From the NCBI GenBank assembly GCA_018873245.2, contig JAEMBT020000008.1, positions 7,594,238-7,658,237 on the forward strand: DNA of 64,000 nucleotides. Reading direction: 5' to 3'. The notes under the pieces are model-generated. The model did not search any database and was not told where the DNA came from. It worked only from the letters and a program-made list of their open reading frames with translations. Of this stretch, positions 37,261 through 51,438 are shown in pieces (positions within the stretch are counted from its first letter, which is position 1; each line of letters opens with the position of its first letter). The DNA is from Archegozetes longisetosus. Lineage: Eukaryota; Arthropoda; Arachnida; Sarcoptiformes; Trhypochthoniidae. The position numbers and the translations under genes were made by a program.

Positions 37261-39552
37261 GTTTTCTGTAAGCTTGTATTAAAAATTAACAGACGTTAAA
37301 TAGATGCGCTGTGGCCAAAAAGTTAACAACTACAAACAATACAAATAAAAGCTGCAAACACTATTTTGTTTTACAACACCACAGAAAAGTATCCCAAATA
37401 AGGTGATGCTCTTTCAATGCTTTAATAATATGAAATTTTATATCTAGCTCATTAGCAAACCTAGAGAATTTTTTATTCTTTGAGTCACTAATAAACTCAT
37501 AAATAGTCAGAATCAATATCTTAAACATTATTTTGATTTAAACGCAAATTTTTCCCAAATTCCAAACACATATTTATTCAAGATACCTAAAAGTTAAGTT
37601 TCAACCGAAGAAATTAAAATACTAGAACAAACATATTCAAATTTTTAAACTATTGTATTGTCTCCATCTATGCTCAAGAATACGAAGAAAACATTCGACA
37701 AGAATCTTATATGAGAGAATCATGTCAAACTTCACACTAAGCAACTAAGTGCTTGCTATCAAAACTTTTGAATAGTCAATCAAAATTTCAGTCTCTCATG
37801 AAAATTACAGAAGCTGAAATTATTACTATTTGTCTGCATCTTAATCAATAACAATCCTATATGATGTCACCCATTTAATCAAATTCTAAACATTAGACAT
37901 CAATCACTGAAAAACAATTTATAAGTCCATCATCAGTTGACATTTCATAGATTTGTATGAAAAGACTTCATCAAAAAAATTCTTTTGCTTCATTTAACTA
38001 TTTTTCCGATTAACAATTTAATAGAATACGAGTTCTCACTAATTTCAACAAATTGTGCACTTTACTTTCAAATATGATATCCGAAAAATAGTTAATCTTT
38101 TGAAGTAACTATACTTATAACTAAAGTTAAAGTAATTCTCTGTTTAGGTATTATTTTCTAATATTTTTGACATTTTTCTCAATCATGTTTTTATTCTTCT
38201 AGAATTCAATAATGGTTTTCACTGCTATCTAATTATTTCGCAATATATACTCAAAGATTCTTTACTATATTTTAACATATTTCAATTCCATACAACGAAT
38301 TACTTGTATTAAAAACTTTTCATATGAAATTTATTCTTCTAAAAACTTTTGCTGATTTTAAAGTCAAAAACCAATTTGAAATTCCAATACAAAGTTTCAA
38401 ATATTATTTGATATTGTACTGAAGGGAAGTTTATTTCAATATATTGTAGTTTTTCTTGCTTTCAAAAATTCGGAATATATTTGATACAGAATCAAAAAGT
38501 CACTTTTGAATACATTCATGAGGACAACACAAATATCGATGTTTTACTTGAAGTCAGACGTAATATTCAGTACAAAGATATCGAACTGTAAAATTTGTTC
38601 CACAAGAATAAAGTTCAAGCTATTGTAAAAAAAATTATTTTACAAAGAAATAGACATCCAAACAGAGTTTCTTAATAGAAAAAACATTGTTCTTAAGATA
38701 AAATATTTTTCATATTTATTGATAACTTTTGAATGAAAATTATGGCATATCTAACACATCTTTTATCTATTTAACAATTGTTTTTAACACTGAAAAACAT
38801 TTTTAAAGCATTGATTTTTCTGAAAATTTATATAAAACTTTACGTAAGAAAATTCTGTGTCAAACAATCAATAAATTAATAAAATATAATTATTTCAAAA
38901 TTAATTTTTTCTCTAATAATTATTAAATTTAAGTGAATAAAGAATTTTTGAGTAGATGTTAGTTTTAATAAATGAGCTTCAAACGAATTTTTAAAATTTA
39001 TAATTATAACAGATTTTGTTGAGAAAAAGCTGGTATCTCAATATAGGTCTTCAGTTTTAGTCCTTATTTTCATTGTTTTCCTAGATTTGAGTATCAAAAA
39101 ATAAAAAATCTTAAATCCAGTGAGATTTGGGAACGATGCATATAAGCATATAAGTTAAAGTAAAGGCTTAAGCAAAGTAGATCTGAATGAAGTAACAAAA
39201 ACAAAACCCAAGGAGATAAATGTTATAGAAAGCATTAAACACGGAATTTAGGTCGAAAGATAAAACAAGTTATGGCATAAGTAATGAAAAAAAAGTTTTA
39301 TGTCAATCAAACACACAATCAGTAATCCTTACAAATACTTGAAAGTAAATAAATAAATAGATGTAAATAAGATTTAGACAAAAAATTGATTTATGAGTAG
39401 AAAAAAGTGAATATATGTTTTTCGGTAAGATTCATCGCAAATGATTGATTAGAGTGTCCTCAGTTCTTATGTTAAACAAATATGCACACAATTATTGACA
39501 AAGGCTTTTCTCGTGTGATTTACAAAGATCTTTACGCTGAATCCAAGATAGC

Positions 39553-39771
39553 TTGATTCAAGTTTTTTTAGATGTCATAGAATTATTATTTATCATATTA
39601 TTTGGTTCCATCTTTAGGATAACTTCTTTATTGATTTTCTTATTGAGTGATGATTCTATTAATGAACGTTTGCTATCGTTGCGTGATTCTTCAATTGTAG
39701 TAAAAACATCCGTAAGAAGACTGCCATCACTTATGTCTTCGACTGATAGGAAAAAGCAAAAACTTTATTAA
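39553..39771 (+). CDS. Orphan open region, strand uncertain
   Basis: On + there are 72 open codons: a hydrophobic first half, then Ser/Arg-rich, ending K-K-Q-K-L-Y. On - an overlapping frame begins after GTGATGGCAG with S-S-Y-G-C-F-T-T-I-E-E in phase 0 and continues Ser/Asn/Lys-rich to a stop, which could be an alternative last exon of gene B. Neither reading has other support. Confidence 0.2.
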   Translation: MIQVFLDVIELLFIILFGSIFRITSLLIFLLSDDSINERLLSLRDSSIVVKTSVRRLPSLMSSTDRKKQKLY

Positions 39772-40438
39772 CATTTCTTCACTTTTATATTTGTTTAAAA
39801 AACTTTATGAAAAAATCCAAACAAAAAATTCATGATGAGTCGAATATGAGTGAAGCATAAGTTAACTATTCGTATTTTCTGATTCTCATTCAACGAGATT
39901 AGAGATTGAGGCAAGAAAAGTCTAAAATCTTTCAGAGTTTCCTTTAGCTTTTAGCCCAGCTCTAAGTATTAAAAGTCTTAGAGTTAAGACAGCCATCAAT
40001 TCTATCATTATATCAGACAAAGAGTAATCTATACTACAAAATAGCTCTAACAGATAGGGTTAACTTCCGCTGAAACTGCATTTTGGATGAGGATAAAGTT
40101 AATGATCTCTTGAATCCTTAATGAGAATCAGTAGAAATAACCTTAAAAGAGCCAAAACTTCAATACAAATTTACATAATATAAACCGATATTTTCCAAAC
40201 GCAATTCACTTATACGCTTTAACTAAAATAGCTTTGTGTCGCTCAGAAAATTTTCTGGAAAACTTTCCCATAAAATTTTTGAGTAATTTTTTACGACTTT
40301 AACATTGATTTATGATTTTGATCAGTATACTAATTAGGATTTAATAGAATAAACATTTATAGCCTTATTATTAAATTTATGTTTTATCATGACATCTAGA
40401 AAATGAAAATATTTAAGTAAATTATGTTTTGAAAATTT

Positions 40439-42514
40439 TCAGAAATTTTTAAAAATTGTCTTCAGTTCTATCATTGATCCAAACCCACCAGCACTACTAC
40501 CACTCGAACTATCGACGCATTTGGGCACTTTCAAAAGATCGCTTTCACCAATCGATTCATTCGTGTTATTTTTAAAGTTTCGATCAGCGATATTAGACCT
40601 CAATTTTGAGTTTTGTAAGGGTATTAGACGGAACTCTATTGGAGGTAATAAGTTCTATTAAAAAAAGTAAAGAATAAATGATTTAGCATCTTTCTTTATT
40701 CCATTTTCGTAAACAAAATTTAATGCATATTAAAATTCTTACTTTATTACTAGACGGATATGAAATAGTACCTCTTCCTTGATTATATTCTTGATATTGT
40801 GATACCACACAAGCAATACCATAGAACTAATGAGAATAAAAATATTCTTTAAGATTGTTATGTAACTTGTTGAATATTCTTAAAAAACTTTCACAAAAGA
40901 AATTCGAATAATAAGGTTTTAGAATTAGTTAAAACTAGAATGTTTTCTTGTGATTTTTTTAATATTGGTAGGAAGAATTGTTAACAATAGAATATTAAAA
41001 TCTAATTTGACTGATTTCTTACATTGAAGGTACACATAATGATATCAATCGATAGTACTGCAAACGCATAGGTTTCTTCTTTTCGGATATCAGTTTCAAG
41101 TGAATGCTATCCAATTAGTGAAGAAAAGATTTGTTACATAAGATATAAAACGCTTGATTTTTTAGGAATCAATTTTCCATACAATTTCAATGAGCCATAA
41201 AATAGAATAAAGTATATCCATCAGAGTAGTCAGAAATATAATCACAATCCATGGCAGTAGCATTTGCTTACAGTCCTGTTTAGAAAGTTTGAAATTTAGT
41301 GTAAAATAATTAATTGATGCTCGAATTTTGGAAACATTCAAATTTGAATATTTATGGGTGGTAGCTTGACAAATATTTAAGTTTAATAAGTGGTCAGAGA
41401 AATTTTCACATAAAATAATTTTTACGACTCTCTAAAAGGTATTATTTGAAAAACAACGAAGTCTCTAGTACCCAAATGAGATTTAGAATAATCCTTCCAA
41501 AAACCATACCTGATTTTGAGTAAGTTTTGATTGTATACAAGAGATTTTAAGATATAATTTTTTAACACAATAAACGGAATAACATACGATTTATATGCAT
41601 TATAAGTTAGTTGTAATGCAAAGTGAGAATATATCTACTGTTACAAACTCAATTATTATCACCACTTATAGAACTTTTTTATTTCTCATCATAGCTTAGT
41701 AGCCAAAGAATCATAACGTGAAATATAAAGTTGGCTGTTAGAAGTATTTTGGATGTGATTTTGTTATAAAATGCAATGTCATTTAAGTGCCTTGAGACCT
41801 GGGGTTCAACTATATGTAGCATAATGAAGATTCCCAAGGTTCAATTAAGCTACAAAAAGTTGTTTAAAATCGTTATTTTTCCATAAATCAAGCTTTTTAA
41901 TGAACGAATACATTGTCTCTTGGGTATTACTTTTGAATTATGTAGAAACTCCGGAAATGAATACTTCTTCATATTTGTAGCTAAAATTTTTCTGGTTTAT
42001 AATTTATTGATTCGTAAGCTTCTTTGTAATCCTTTATATATCACATCTATTTTTAATATTAGATATATGCATATCTTTAAAAACTGCTTCATAATCTGAA
42101 TAAATTATATTTGTTGTGTCAATCAGTTCTTACTATAAATCCTCTCAGATTTCACAAAATTGTGAAGATTGCAGTTTTTATACGCAAATTACAAAACTCA
42201 AGGTTTTGAGAAGTGTAATTTTGAGTCAAGAATAAGCTCTAGAGAGTTGAATTGATTTCTAAAAAGATCGTAAAGAGTATATGAGAATCGTGTTGAGTTA
42301 TAATGACATTATTAGTCTATTCAATAAATAAAATTCTTTCCGAGCTTTCAACGAATATTTTTTTACATTACTTCTTAAATTTGAATTCTAGATTTGTACA
42401 AGAAAATATAAATTCGCGAATTTTGATGCTATAAAAGATGTTTAGTTTCTTGATCTATTTTGAGCGATCAACACTTTATGAATAAGAAATGGATTTAAAT
42501 GTTTTAAAAATATG

Positions 42515-42545
<31 letters not shown>

Positions 42546-45500
42546 AAAGAATTCCTTATATTGGTTTCGATTCTAAAATATTAGTATTATTAGATTACTT
42601 ACAACACTGAGTCCAACCAATAGGAAAACAGATGCAGCCACACATAGGCCCGAAAATATTATTATTAAAAAGCTTAATACCAGAAGTGCTGGCAAAGAAT
42701 AAGAGATTAACAGTGTTTAATATAACATTTATATAAAGAAAAAAGTTTAAAAATTCTAATCCCTAAAAAAGTTCACACTTTTCTTTAAGCAAATTGATTG
42801 CAAAAGTAAAACTTAAAGCAACTCAAGAATAATCACTAACAAAGCACTTATTTTAATTATTCTATTGCTCTGGAAGTACAATTCTCTTAAAAATTTGGTG
42901 CTCTTTAAGCTATGAACTTATCTTAATTGCATAGTTAATGATAAAGTTTTCACATTTTTTAAATTACCTATTTGACTAAAACTAACTTTATTCGAACTTC
43001 ACATTAAATTCTCATTAAAGTTATACAATACTTTTCTATATTTTCTAATTACGAAACTGTCTTCAATTCAAAGCAAGTTTACTTAAATATTAATGTACTA
43101 AAACTTTGAAAACTTTTCCTGCAATTAATTATCATTAGTTTAAAGTACAGTATAAGAAAGTTTTTAATTATACAGTATAGACCTTCAAAAGTGTATATTT
43201 TTCGAATCTAAAAATTTAAGGATAAAACAGGTTTTGTGTTATGAGCATTTGCTGCTAGATGTAAAAAAATTGATTTCTCAAAAAGATATCAATTATTACG
43301 AAGACTTTAGGTGAAAGAAATATTATTTTAAAGTGCGATAACTTGATCAATTGAATTATAATAATAAACATAATTAATTATTACTTGATTACTAATTATT
43401 GGCACAAACTTTAAAACTTATACAATTAGTTTCAGTACCTGCTGAATGTATGCTTCCATGAACATTAAAAGCACCAATCGCCACAACAATTGTGTAGAAA
43501 ATCTAAAATTAATTAAATTATAGTTTGATTAATGTGAATTCTCATGATTTTAAACTTCAAATATTGGGTAACTTAGTAGAATATTTTTAAAGCTTACATA
43601 AATAAACACTCTAAAGATTTCAAGTTTACACACTCCGCGAGAAATCACCCATTCATTCAGATGAGATGATAGTGCTGCTTTATTCATAGATTCGAAGGGT
43701 AAAGCCTTATTTTTTTCTAACAGCTTGATTGTACATTATATGACATGCATTGCCAAAGTTTAGGAGATAAGTATTTAAAAGCAAACCCATGTTATTTTTG
43801 TTGTAGACTAATTTTAAAAACTTTTTTGCAAAGTTTTTTCAGCTTAGTATATTTTGATCGTCACGAAAATATGTTCTCTCAAATGATATCACAATGAAAC
43901 AGATAATTATTTTCTCCTACTTTAACAACTTTCGAGAGTTTTAAATCGATTTTAAATGCGTGAGTTGTATAGAAAATGCTATTAGCTATACAAAAATTAG
44001 ATTGAATTTTGAATAACTTAACATTTATCAGAATAGAGAATTTAAATAACGTAAAGAAGTTATATTTTTCAACTTCTTGAAGTTATTTCACTCATGAGTG
44101 CTCTATCTTTTTCAATGATGGCACTTATCATGATAGAGTAGAAGTTCTTATGAAAAAACTTTTATCTTATTCTAGAAAAATCTTACTTTAAAAAAGAGGT
44201 CTTCTCAAAAAGCAAATACTATTTTTTTATGAAATTTTATATTCTTCTCTTCAAAAAGCAGTTTCCTATTTATTTTGCTGAAAATCGATAATTTTCAATA
44301 TCTCTTTCTGACAAGAAATTTAGAAATAAAGTTTATTTCTGCATTAAAAAGTAGAACAAGTAGGCTGTCATCAGATTTAACGTACCGGTAATACAAATTG
44401 ACGGTTTCATCAAAATATCGGGACATAACTTATCTACTTATCAGTAATGGTTTTCCCAAAAAGCAATTTTTCACAGACTACTAAATGAAGTCTATTTGCT
44501 ATTTGTTATGAGAAGGGTTTTCTTGGCTTGTCAAATTCCAAATCTTATTGAGAAAATTGTTGAAAAATTTTATTATATTCAGTAATATAGCGAATTGTCA
44601 AGTTTCTACCAACATTTAATAAAATGAAATTTTTTAATCGGAATGAGTCTCCTGTTAAAGGTGTCCAAGTTTTTCAAACTAGGAATTGGATGGTTTTACA
44701 TGTCTTGTCTTTGAAAAAAAATCGGATGTTTTTGTGAAGTGACGGGACCAGAAAAATAATTGAATTGTGTTTTTCTTGCCTCCAGGCAAACCACTTTTGA
44801 GTAAAATTGTGAAAATCAGTTTATTAACAGAATATGCTGACAGTTTCAAAAGTTCTTTTTACTCCCCAACTTTTATTTTGCAAGAGTTGAATCTTTGGCG
44901 GAAATTCAATTATAATTATTTTAGGAAAAGGTTTGACAGAAAAATGTACTATTTTCTATTGATAATAAAGTTTTTGATAAAAGAAGTCCGTATAAAATGG
45001 TTTTATAAACAGTTGGGTAAACATCAAATAGGATTAGTTTAAATTTTTTCAAGTAGAAAATTCTTTATAAACTATTTTCAATGAGCTTCTCTTTAGTTCC
45101 TCACTTTTAGACATTAAGCAATGAGATATATTACATTCAGAAAAATATTTCACACGTTAAGCCAAGTTTCAACGGGACTCACAATAAGAGTGGATAGACA
45201 TTCAATTCTGAAAATATAAACATTCTTAACAGTTATATGTGTAAATTGTGTGAGAATTGTTTACCCAAGAAATATTATTTGATTCCCAATGTTCTAATAG
45301 TAATAAATATTGATAGAATTTTGTTTTCCATAGTAAAATATTGCATATATCGCGTGATGTTATTATTCTCATAATCAAATTGCGTGCGAAAGCTCGTTTT
45401 TGCTTATATAGAAAAACCTTTACATTAGCTATTTATGCAAACACTAAATTCAATTAAGTTCTTTTGATTGATTAGTTTTTCCAGAAATATTTTTCTTTTT

Positions 45501-48500
45501 ATTAGTTAAACATTCATTTGAAAGCGAAACATGATTTTTGACATGAATAACAATTAATAACTCTTTTATACCATGTTCTAATTAAAAGGCCTATCGATTT
45601 TGGGTCTAAAACACTATAAAACTACATAAGAATATAGACTTGAAAACATTTTAGCACTTTTTCAAAGTTTTTTCCAATCTTTAACGTAAATAAATTTAAA
45701 ATTTATAGCATTTGAAGAATTTTAGATAAACTTCTATTGAATACCTTCAGGTGAATTGAATGAAAATTTTATTCCATAATTCGATAGTCGGAAACGAAGC
45801 TTATACCTGAAAGTTATGTCTCAATACTTTTCTTATTGAAACTTATAAAAAATTCATTTTTAATTTACCTTCTTAAAGTATTCGATCGAAAATTTCATTA
45901 ATATTAAATTTTTCTCAAAACAAACTTTTGAAACCGGCTCATTTTACATTCACTCATGGATTTAGTGCAAATACTATGAACTTATCTCAATAAATTCTAA
46001 GATTAAAGTTTTTGAAATTTTGTTTTCAGTTAATCTCTAGCTCTTACTCCTCATACGAGTTATTATTTTGCCAAAACTAATGAGAAAAATGTAGTTATCA
46101 ATCAAAAACTACTTAAACCTCGCCTCAAATTTTTAGATCTCAAAAACTTTCAAAAAAAGTCGAAGACTTCAAAAATTTTACCAATTATTTATGTGGTAAA
46201 TTGTTAAAGACTTCGATCATTCGAATTGGATATATGATTTTTTAAAATCAAAGATTAAAAATCATGCCAAAATAAGTGCTTGTCTGAAGAAGAAAATTTA
46301 ATAATTTCTTCAAATCCCTTAAGCTAAAGATTTAAAATTCAATTTAACGCCAAATTTGAAGTAAGGAAAAACTTTTTTACCATAATCTTGATTTATCTTG
46401 TTTAACGAAAGAACAGACGGATTTTCAATTAGCTTAAAAATAATCATTTTTCTTTCAGTACAACTTATATGAAGTGTTCATAATCTATTGTCTAATCTGG
46501 CACTAAGTTTTCTTGCGATACAATGCATTTGCTTGTTTCTTCTCTATACATAAAGCTAACCAAAAGATGAGAAATTCATCATTCATTTTCTTATATTTAT
46601 GACTAAAATTTAACTATCAAGTTTGTAATTAATGAAGTAGCTTCTGAAAAATACAACTATTTACAGACATCATTCTTTGTTACATTTTTTCTCCGAAGAA
46701 ATTATTTAAATTCACCATAAATAATTTGTAAAATAATATCATGATTGTTGAAAAATATTAATTAAAATTAGGTAAAGAATATTCTGCTGTCCATCGATAA
46801 TCAGTTTATTTTGAACGATATTCAAAATTAATAGTATTTTTTCTGAAAATTTCCATTAATTCCAAGGCTTCGACTCAATAAACAGACTAAAAGAATAAAT
46901 TCTAGATGTTACATTTGATCTTAGTCGATATTTCGTTCAATCCTGAGATTATTTTACAAAGTAATTATCGCGACTTAAGCTAATTCTACCGAAAGAAGGA
47001 ACAAATGAAAAAGCTAATTGATTAGTAGAAAAAATAAATATATCGCAGATAAAGATTTCAGGTTTGGATTTCTAGCGTATAATGTGCTATGCGAAAACAT
47101 TCAGTACAAAGAATATTGAATAGCAAGTCAAATGAAAATATTGCATCATATTTGTTGATCAGTAATCTTGAGTTAAATTAAGGCTAGAACTAGTGCTGTT
47201 CTGAGTAAACACTTTTTTGTATCAAAATGTATCAAAGTATTTGCGCGCATCTTCAACAAAATAATTGTCATGTCACCTATTCCTACAATACCTGTAACTA
47301 TTGAAATAGAACTAAAATTAAGTCTTATTTTTTCCCGTAGTAGAAGTCAAACAAACTATCGCTTAACGTGTATGAGAGAGAATAAATATTAACCCTTATA
47401 ATTATTTCCTCATCATCTTTTACACTAAATAACAGACAAAACATTTTTATTCTTACAGTACATAAGCTCACGATGTAAAACCTCTGAGAATAATGTCGCA
47501 CGTTTGAACATTTGGGTTTTCACTTTCCGTTTTGATTCATTTCAGGAAATAATAACATTTTTAAAATAAAGATTTTGTTTACTTATCCCTTGCTTTCTGG
47601 AACTTAAGTTTAGATCTAGGGAATGATATACTATTTTGTAACTAAATAAAATGATTCTTTTCATTGTTATAATGTATGTCTTTACTCTTAGAATCTTTAA
47701 CAAATATTTATAATTCTCACAACATTCTCGATCTTTTGCGTTATTGTTGATTTAGATCAGTTTTATTGCTTAACAGAATATCGATTTATGCAGTCTATTG
47801 TACTCATTCCTTTTTGCGAAAAAATAAAGTTTGAACAATTATCATATCAATAGAATTGGACTGGAGAATCATTTAGGTTTACATAAAAACAACTACGATA
47901 TATCTATCAAAATAAAAACCTATGTTTTGGCTAAATCTACGGTGAGCTCATAAAAACCTTTCGAAAGATTGATTCGTTCAGTCGCTTCAAATTTTTTCAC
48001 AAGTCGCGAATGTTTGTACAGATTTTATTTATAAAATCATAAATTTATGAATTTTAGATCCTCATGACCTGAATATATAAAATTAAGACTAGATCCTATT
48101 TAGTGCAGTTTGTTCATGTTTTAATATTTAAATAGTCACTGAACTTCGTGCTCGGATTTTTAGAATCAGTTAGAAATTCTATATATCTTGAAAAATAAAT
48201 TGTCGATAAAACTTATTTTTAAGGTAGGAGCAAGGTTAAAATGTAAAAGTAGAATACCAGTTGAAAGAATTTCATGCTCATTAATGTATCATTATAAACT
48301 AAATAAATTTCATTGAGCTAATTACACACTTTAAGCTAACTATAAATTCAGCTAATCCCAGAAAAAATTAATCTCTTTTAGATCCTATCGACGTTCTTAA
48401 ATGCTTTAATCTTCTTGATTTTTCGCCAAACTGAATTCTATGTCATTATCCCTGCTTTTGATGCTTAAAAAAGTTTAGTTTTTCAACAGTTTTGAAGAGT

Positions 48501-51027
48501 AAAAAACTTTTGTAAGTGTTAAATTAAAAACACCTTTTTTGCTTTAAAATTAGAAAATAAAAAACAGTCTATTCCGAAATTGATTGTTAAATGAAATGTG
48601 ATATTGACGAAGAGTCGCGAAAAACTATACTTTAATGAAGATTTAATTGCATGAAACAGAGACATTTCATGAGATTCTATTGAATATATTTCAAAAAGTG
48701 TCACGAAAGTCTAAGAAATTTAATCAAAGTATTGTTAACCGATCAATAGCACTCTAGGATTCTATTAGATGTTAGTTTTCATTCAAAGTATTATGGATTC
48801 TGTTGCAAAATGAAGAAAATTCCATCTAATATTTAGTTATCTTATTGTTAAGATTACTAGAATACTTGACTTCTTATTGGTTTGGATAGTACTAAAAAGT
48901 TTTAGTAGTCAACAATCTCTTAGAAATCGAGAGTCAAAATGAAGGAATTTGTTCATCGAATCACTAACTGTTTCGTATAAGATAACAATATCGCCACATG
49001 TTGTTTCGTGCAGTTCATTACATATATAGAAATAATATAAATATTTGCAATATACTCAAAACTAGTAACGCCTAATAAGCTGTTAATCTAAAGCTTCAAT
49101 TAATTTTTCTTGATTTATTTCATATCTTGATTTCATTTTTAATTGGATGATAAAAACAAATACAATATTTTGTCAAACTTAATTTTCATTCCAGAGGGCC
49201 TTAGAATGCTTTAATATAGAGTTGAAATTAAAATACAATAATTATTCCCAAACCTAGACTATTTTGACTGTGAATGTAAACCTTTCACAAACTAATTATC
49301 CAATTGTTTTTGAATGCAAATGATATAATAAAAGCCTTGAATCAAAATAGGGATAGAGGCAGCTTACAACTAAATTCTGTAGCGAAAAGCATACATAATA
49401 TTAATCGATTTATTATGTGATACACATCTGAATGAATTGCTTTCAATTTGTGGAATGAAATGCTGGTATTCAGTCACATAATTGATTATTAGCTCATGCT
49501 TTGAGCTAAAGCTTACTTGTCATTTCGATTGCATAACGAATTGCATAAGGAAGTAATAGAGTTTCTATGCTTTCTAGTATTTGTCAAAAACAATTTTCTA
49601 CTCTAGAAGTTTGCATCAATTATAAAATCCGTAAACAGAGCTTCTATAAAACTAGACTTTTCTTAATTGACAGTAACAGCCGTTGTTTATTGACATTAAC
49701 TTCTAATTATACTTTTTAACTAATGAGTAATAATAAATTCTTTTAGCAAAATGAAATTTTTCTCTATACGTAATGCTAGTAATAACTTAAAAATGTTTGT
49801 GAAAGGATCTAAAAATCAATAACTTCAAAGTAATTTCTGATAAAGTCGAGTAGTAAATGATTTTAATTGAGAAGTATCTTTGCTATTTTCTCGTTAACTT
49901 TCAACCATTCTAATTGAGAAAGCTGTATCAAATTTTCAACTAATATAAAAATCATGCATAGTTTAGCTTAAAATTCCTGTAAAATAGTGAATAATTTCAA
50001 TTAATCAATGTCAAAAGTATGACAAAAATTGAATTTTCGAGTACAAAGTTGTTCGCTTATAAAATTTTTCAGAATAATCAGTTTTTAGTCTAAAAATTAC
50101 TCCAATTTGGCTAATATTTAGATCTTTTATTTAATCTTTAGACATAGTGATCGAAAAGTGCACAAAAATGAACTTTCAATCAAACTATTTTTTGTAAAAT
50201 CCATTTCTGACTATCTGGGAATCAGTTAATAGACCTAAAGAGCACACAAATCATTTATTAACAAGACTTTTTATTTTTTCTTTCCATAATAGAAATGAGT
50301 TTAGATACTAGAGCAATCATTAAGTTTCAAATGACATTCAATTTGAGTTAATGAGAGATAGAAATTAATTTTGTATTAAAAACCTACACTTGTTCTGAAA
50401 TTCAGCATTTGTTTTGAAATAGTTAGTCGTTTATTGGAGAAGGGATTTAAAATCAACAATAAATTCAGACATTCTTAAAATCAGTTAATGTCGAATTTAT
50501 TGGGCTATAAAAAGGTTTTTGATGAATGTTTTTTGCATTCAAGCGATTAAAAGCCTTGTTATAGGAAAGTGAAAGAATTTTTTGTTAACTTATAAATAAG
50601 AGTTAAATCTTTTTATACTTAAATGACACTTTCCTGCAAAGCATTTAAGGATAGTATTTATTTTTTAGTGAAAAGAAATGAATTTTAAGCTTGAATCTTA
50701 TAGGGTATATTCTATTAAAAAATGAAATTTGATACTATTCTTTATGTCTGCACTTGTGTCACACATAACTTCTTATGAAAAATTAATATAAAATGAAAAT
50801 TTAATTTGTGAAGTGCCAAATAAGATTACTTTTTGAACTAAATTTTAGTCAGCTTAAGAGTGAAAAATTCGCATAACTGTTATTCATTAAATAACTGTGT
50901 CAATGAAATTAAAGTGAAAAATCTTAGAAATATAGGTTTCTAAATTACTTACCAAAGTAAATAATCCAATAGCAAAGCTTCCTCTTCGAATTGACAAACA
51001 ACAGCAACAAGACTTTAAAATTGACAT
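40439..51027 (-). CDS. Gene B: four-helix membrane protein, LAPTM4/DUF4728-like, complete
   Basis: Seven exons on -: 51027-50953, 43502-43439, 42688-42603, 41275-41183, 41106-41023, 40826-40743, 40654-40439 (TGA). They sum to 702 nt, 233 aa. Introns are 7450, 750, 1327, 76, 196 and 88 bp, all GT-AG, phases 0,1,0,0,0,0. Residues 7-10 are C-C-C-C (possible palmitoylation), then I-R-R-G-S-F. Helix 1 is about 18-37, helix 2 48-74, helix 3 80-105 with P83-W84, T91-T92 and D95, helix 4 119-142 with D127. S-Q-Y-Q-E-Y-N-Q-G-R-G is at 143-153. The 71-residue tail is Asn/Ser-rich with a Gly/Ser run. LAPTM4-type proteins sit in late endosomes and lysosomes and also have a Cys-rich start and acidic residues in helices 3 and 4; shared function is inference. 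Confidence 0.88.
42515..42541. repeat. (AT)13 microsatellite
   Basis: A pure AT dinucleotide run of about 27 bp sits in intron 3 of gene B, just downstream of exon 3 on the - strand. Confidence 0.95.
43503..50952 (-). other. Gene B intron 1 (7.4 kb), no nested gene recognised
   Basis: The intron separates the Cys exon from the helix exons. The ORFs at 44767-45042 (+) and 48519-48704 (-) have no family motif or plausible splice context. No transposon boundary could be defined by eye. Confidence 0.45.
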
Positions 51028-51332
51028 TTCGCCGGGTCCAATGAGTCTTTGTATTGACAAAATTTTTACTTTCCCAAATTTTTGAAATTTCGATTATTTT
51101 AAAACCTTTTGCTTATTTATCTCAACTTTTTTAGAAACTTTTGAAAAGTTAAAGCTTATGAAGAGCTGAAAATGAATTTCCAGATGAAAACAACCCTTTA
51201 TTACTAAGCTTTGAAAGATACAATTTTACTTTATCGTGATTTCTCTCAAAAATTCAGTAGTATTTGTTCTCCTTATCTCATACGACGAATTGTTTACTCT
51301 GGGAATCTTTGGGTGAGCGTTTAGTTTAGCAC

Positions 51333-51344
51333 TTATAAAATATA
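51333..51344 (-). promoter_or_regulatory. Candidate TATA element of gene B
   Basis: On - the string TATATTTTATAA lies 306 bp upstream of the gene B ATG. Gene C has a TATA-like string at a comparable distance, the only support for calling it. Confidence 0.2.
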
Positions 51345-51438
51345 GCACTTGTAGCACAACACGAAATATAAGAAATCTTTTATTATCTTACGATCTGAAG
51401 TATAAATATCTGCTTATATGACGCCAATCGAGTCGTAG

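Larger units (their letters stand above)
36562..40438. other. Intergenic DNA downstream of gene B
   Basis: Very AT-rich with few open frames. Apart from the repeat at 37.1 kb and the orphan open region at 39.55-39.77 kb I see nothing I can name. Confidence 0.4.
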
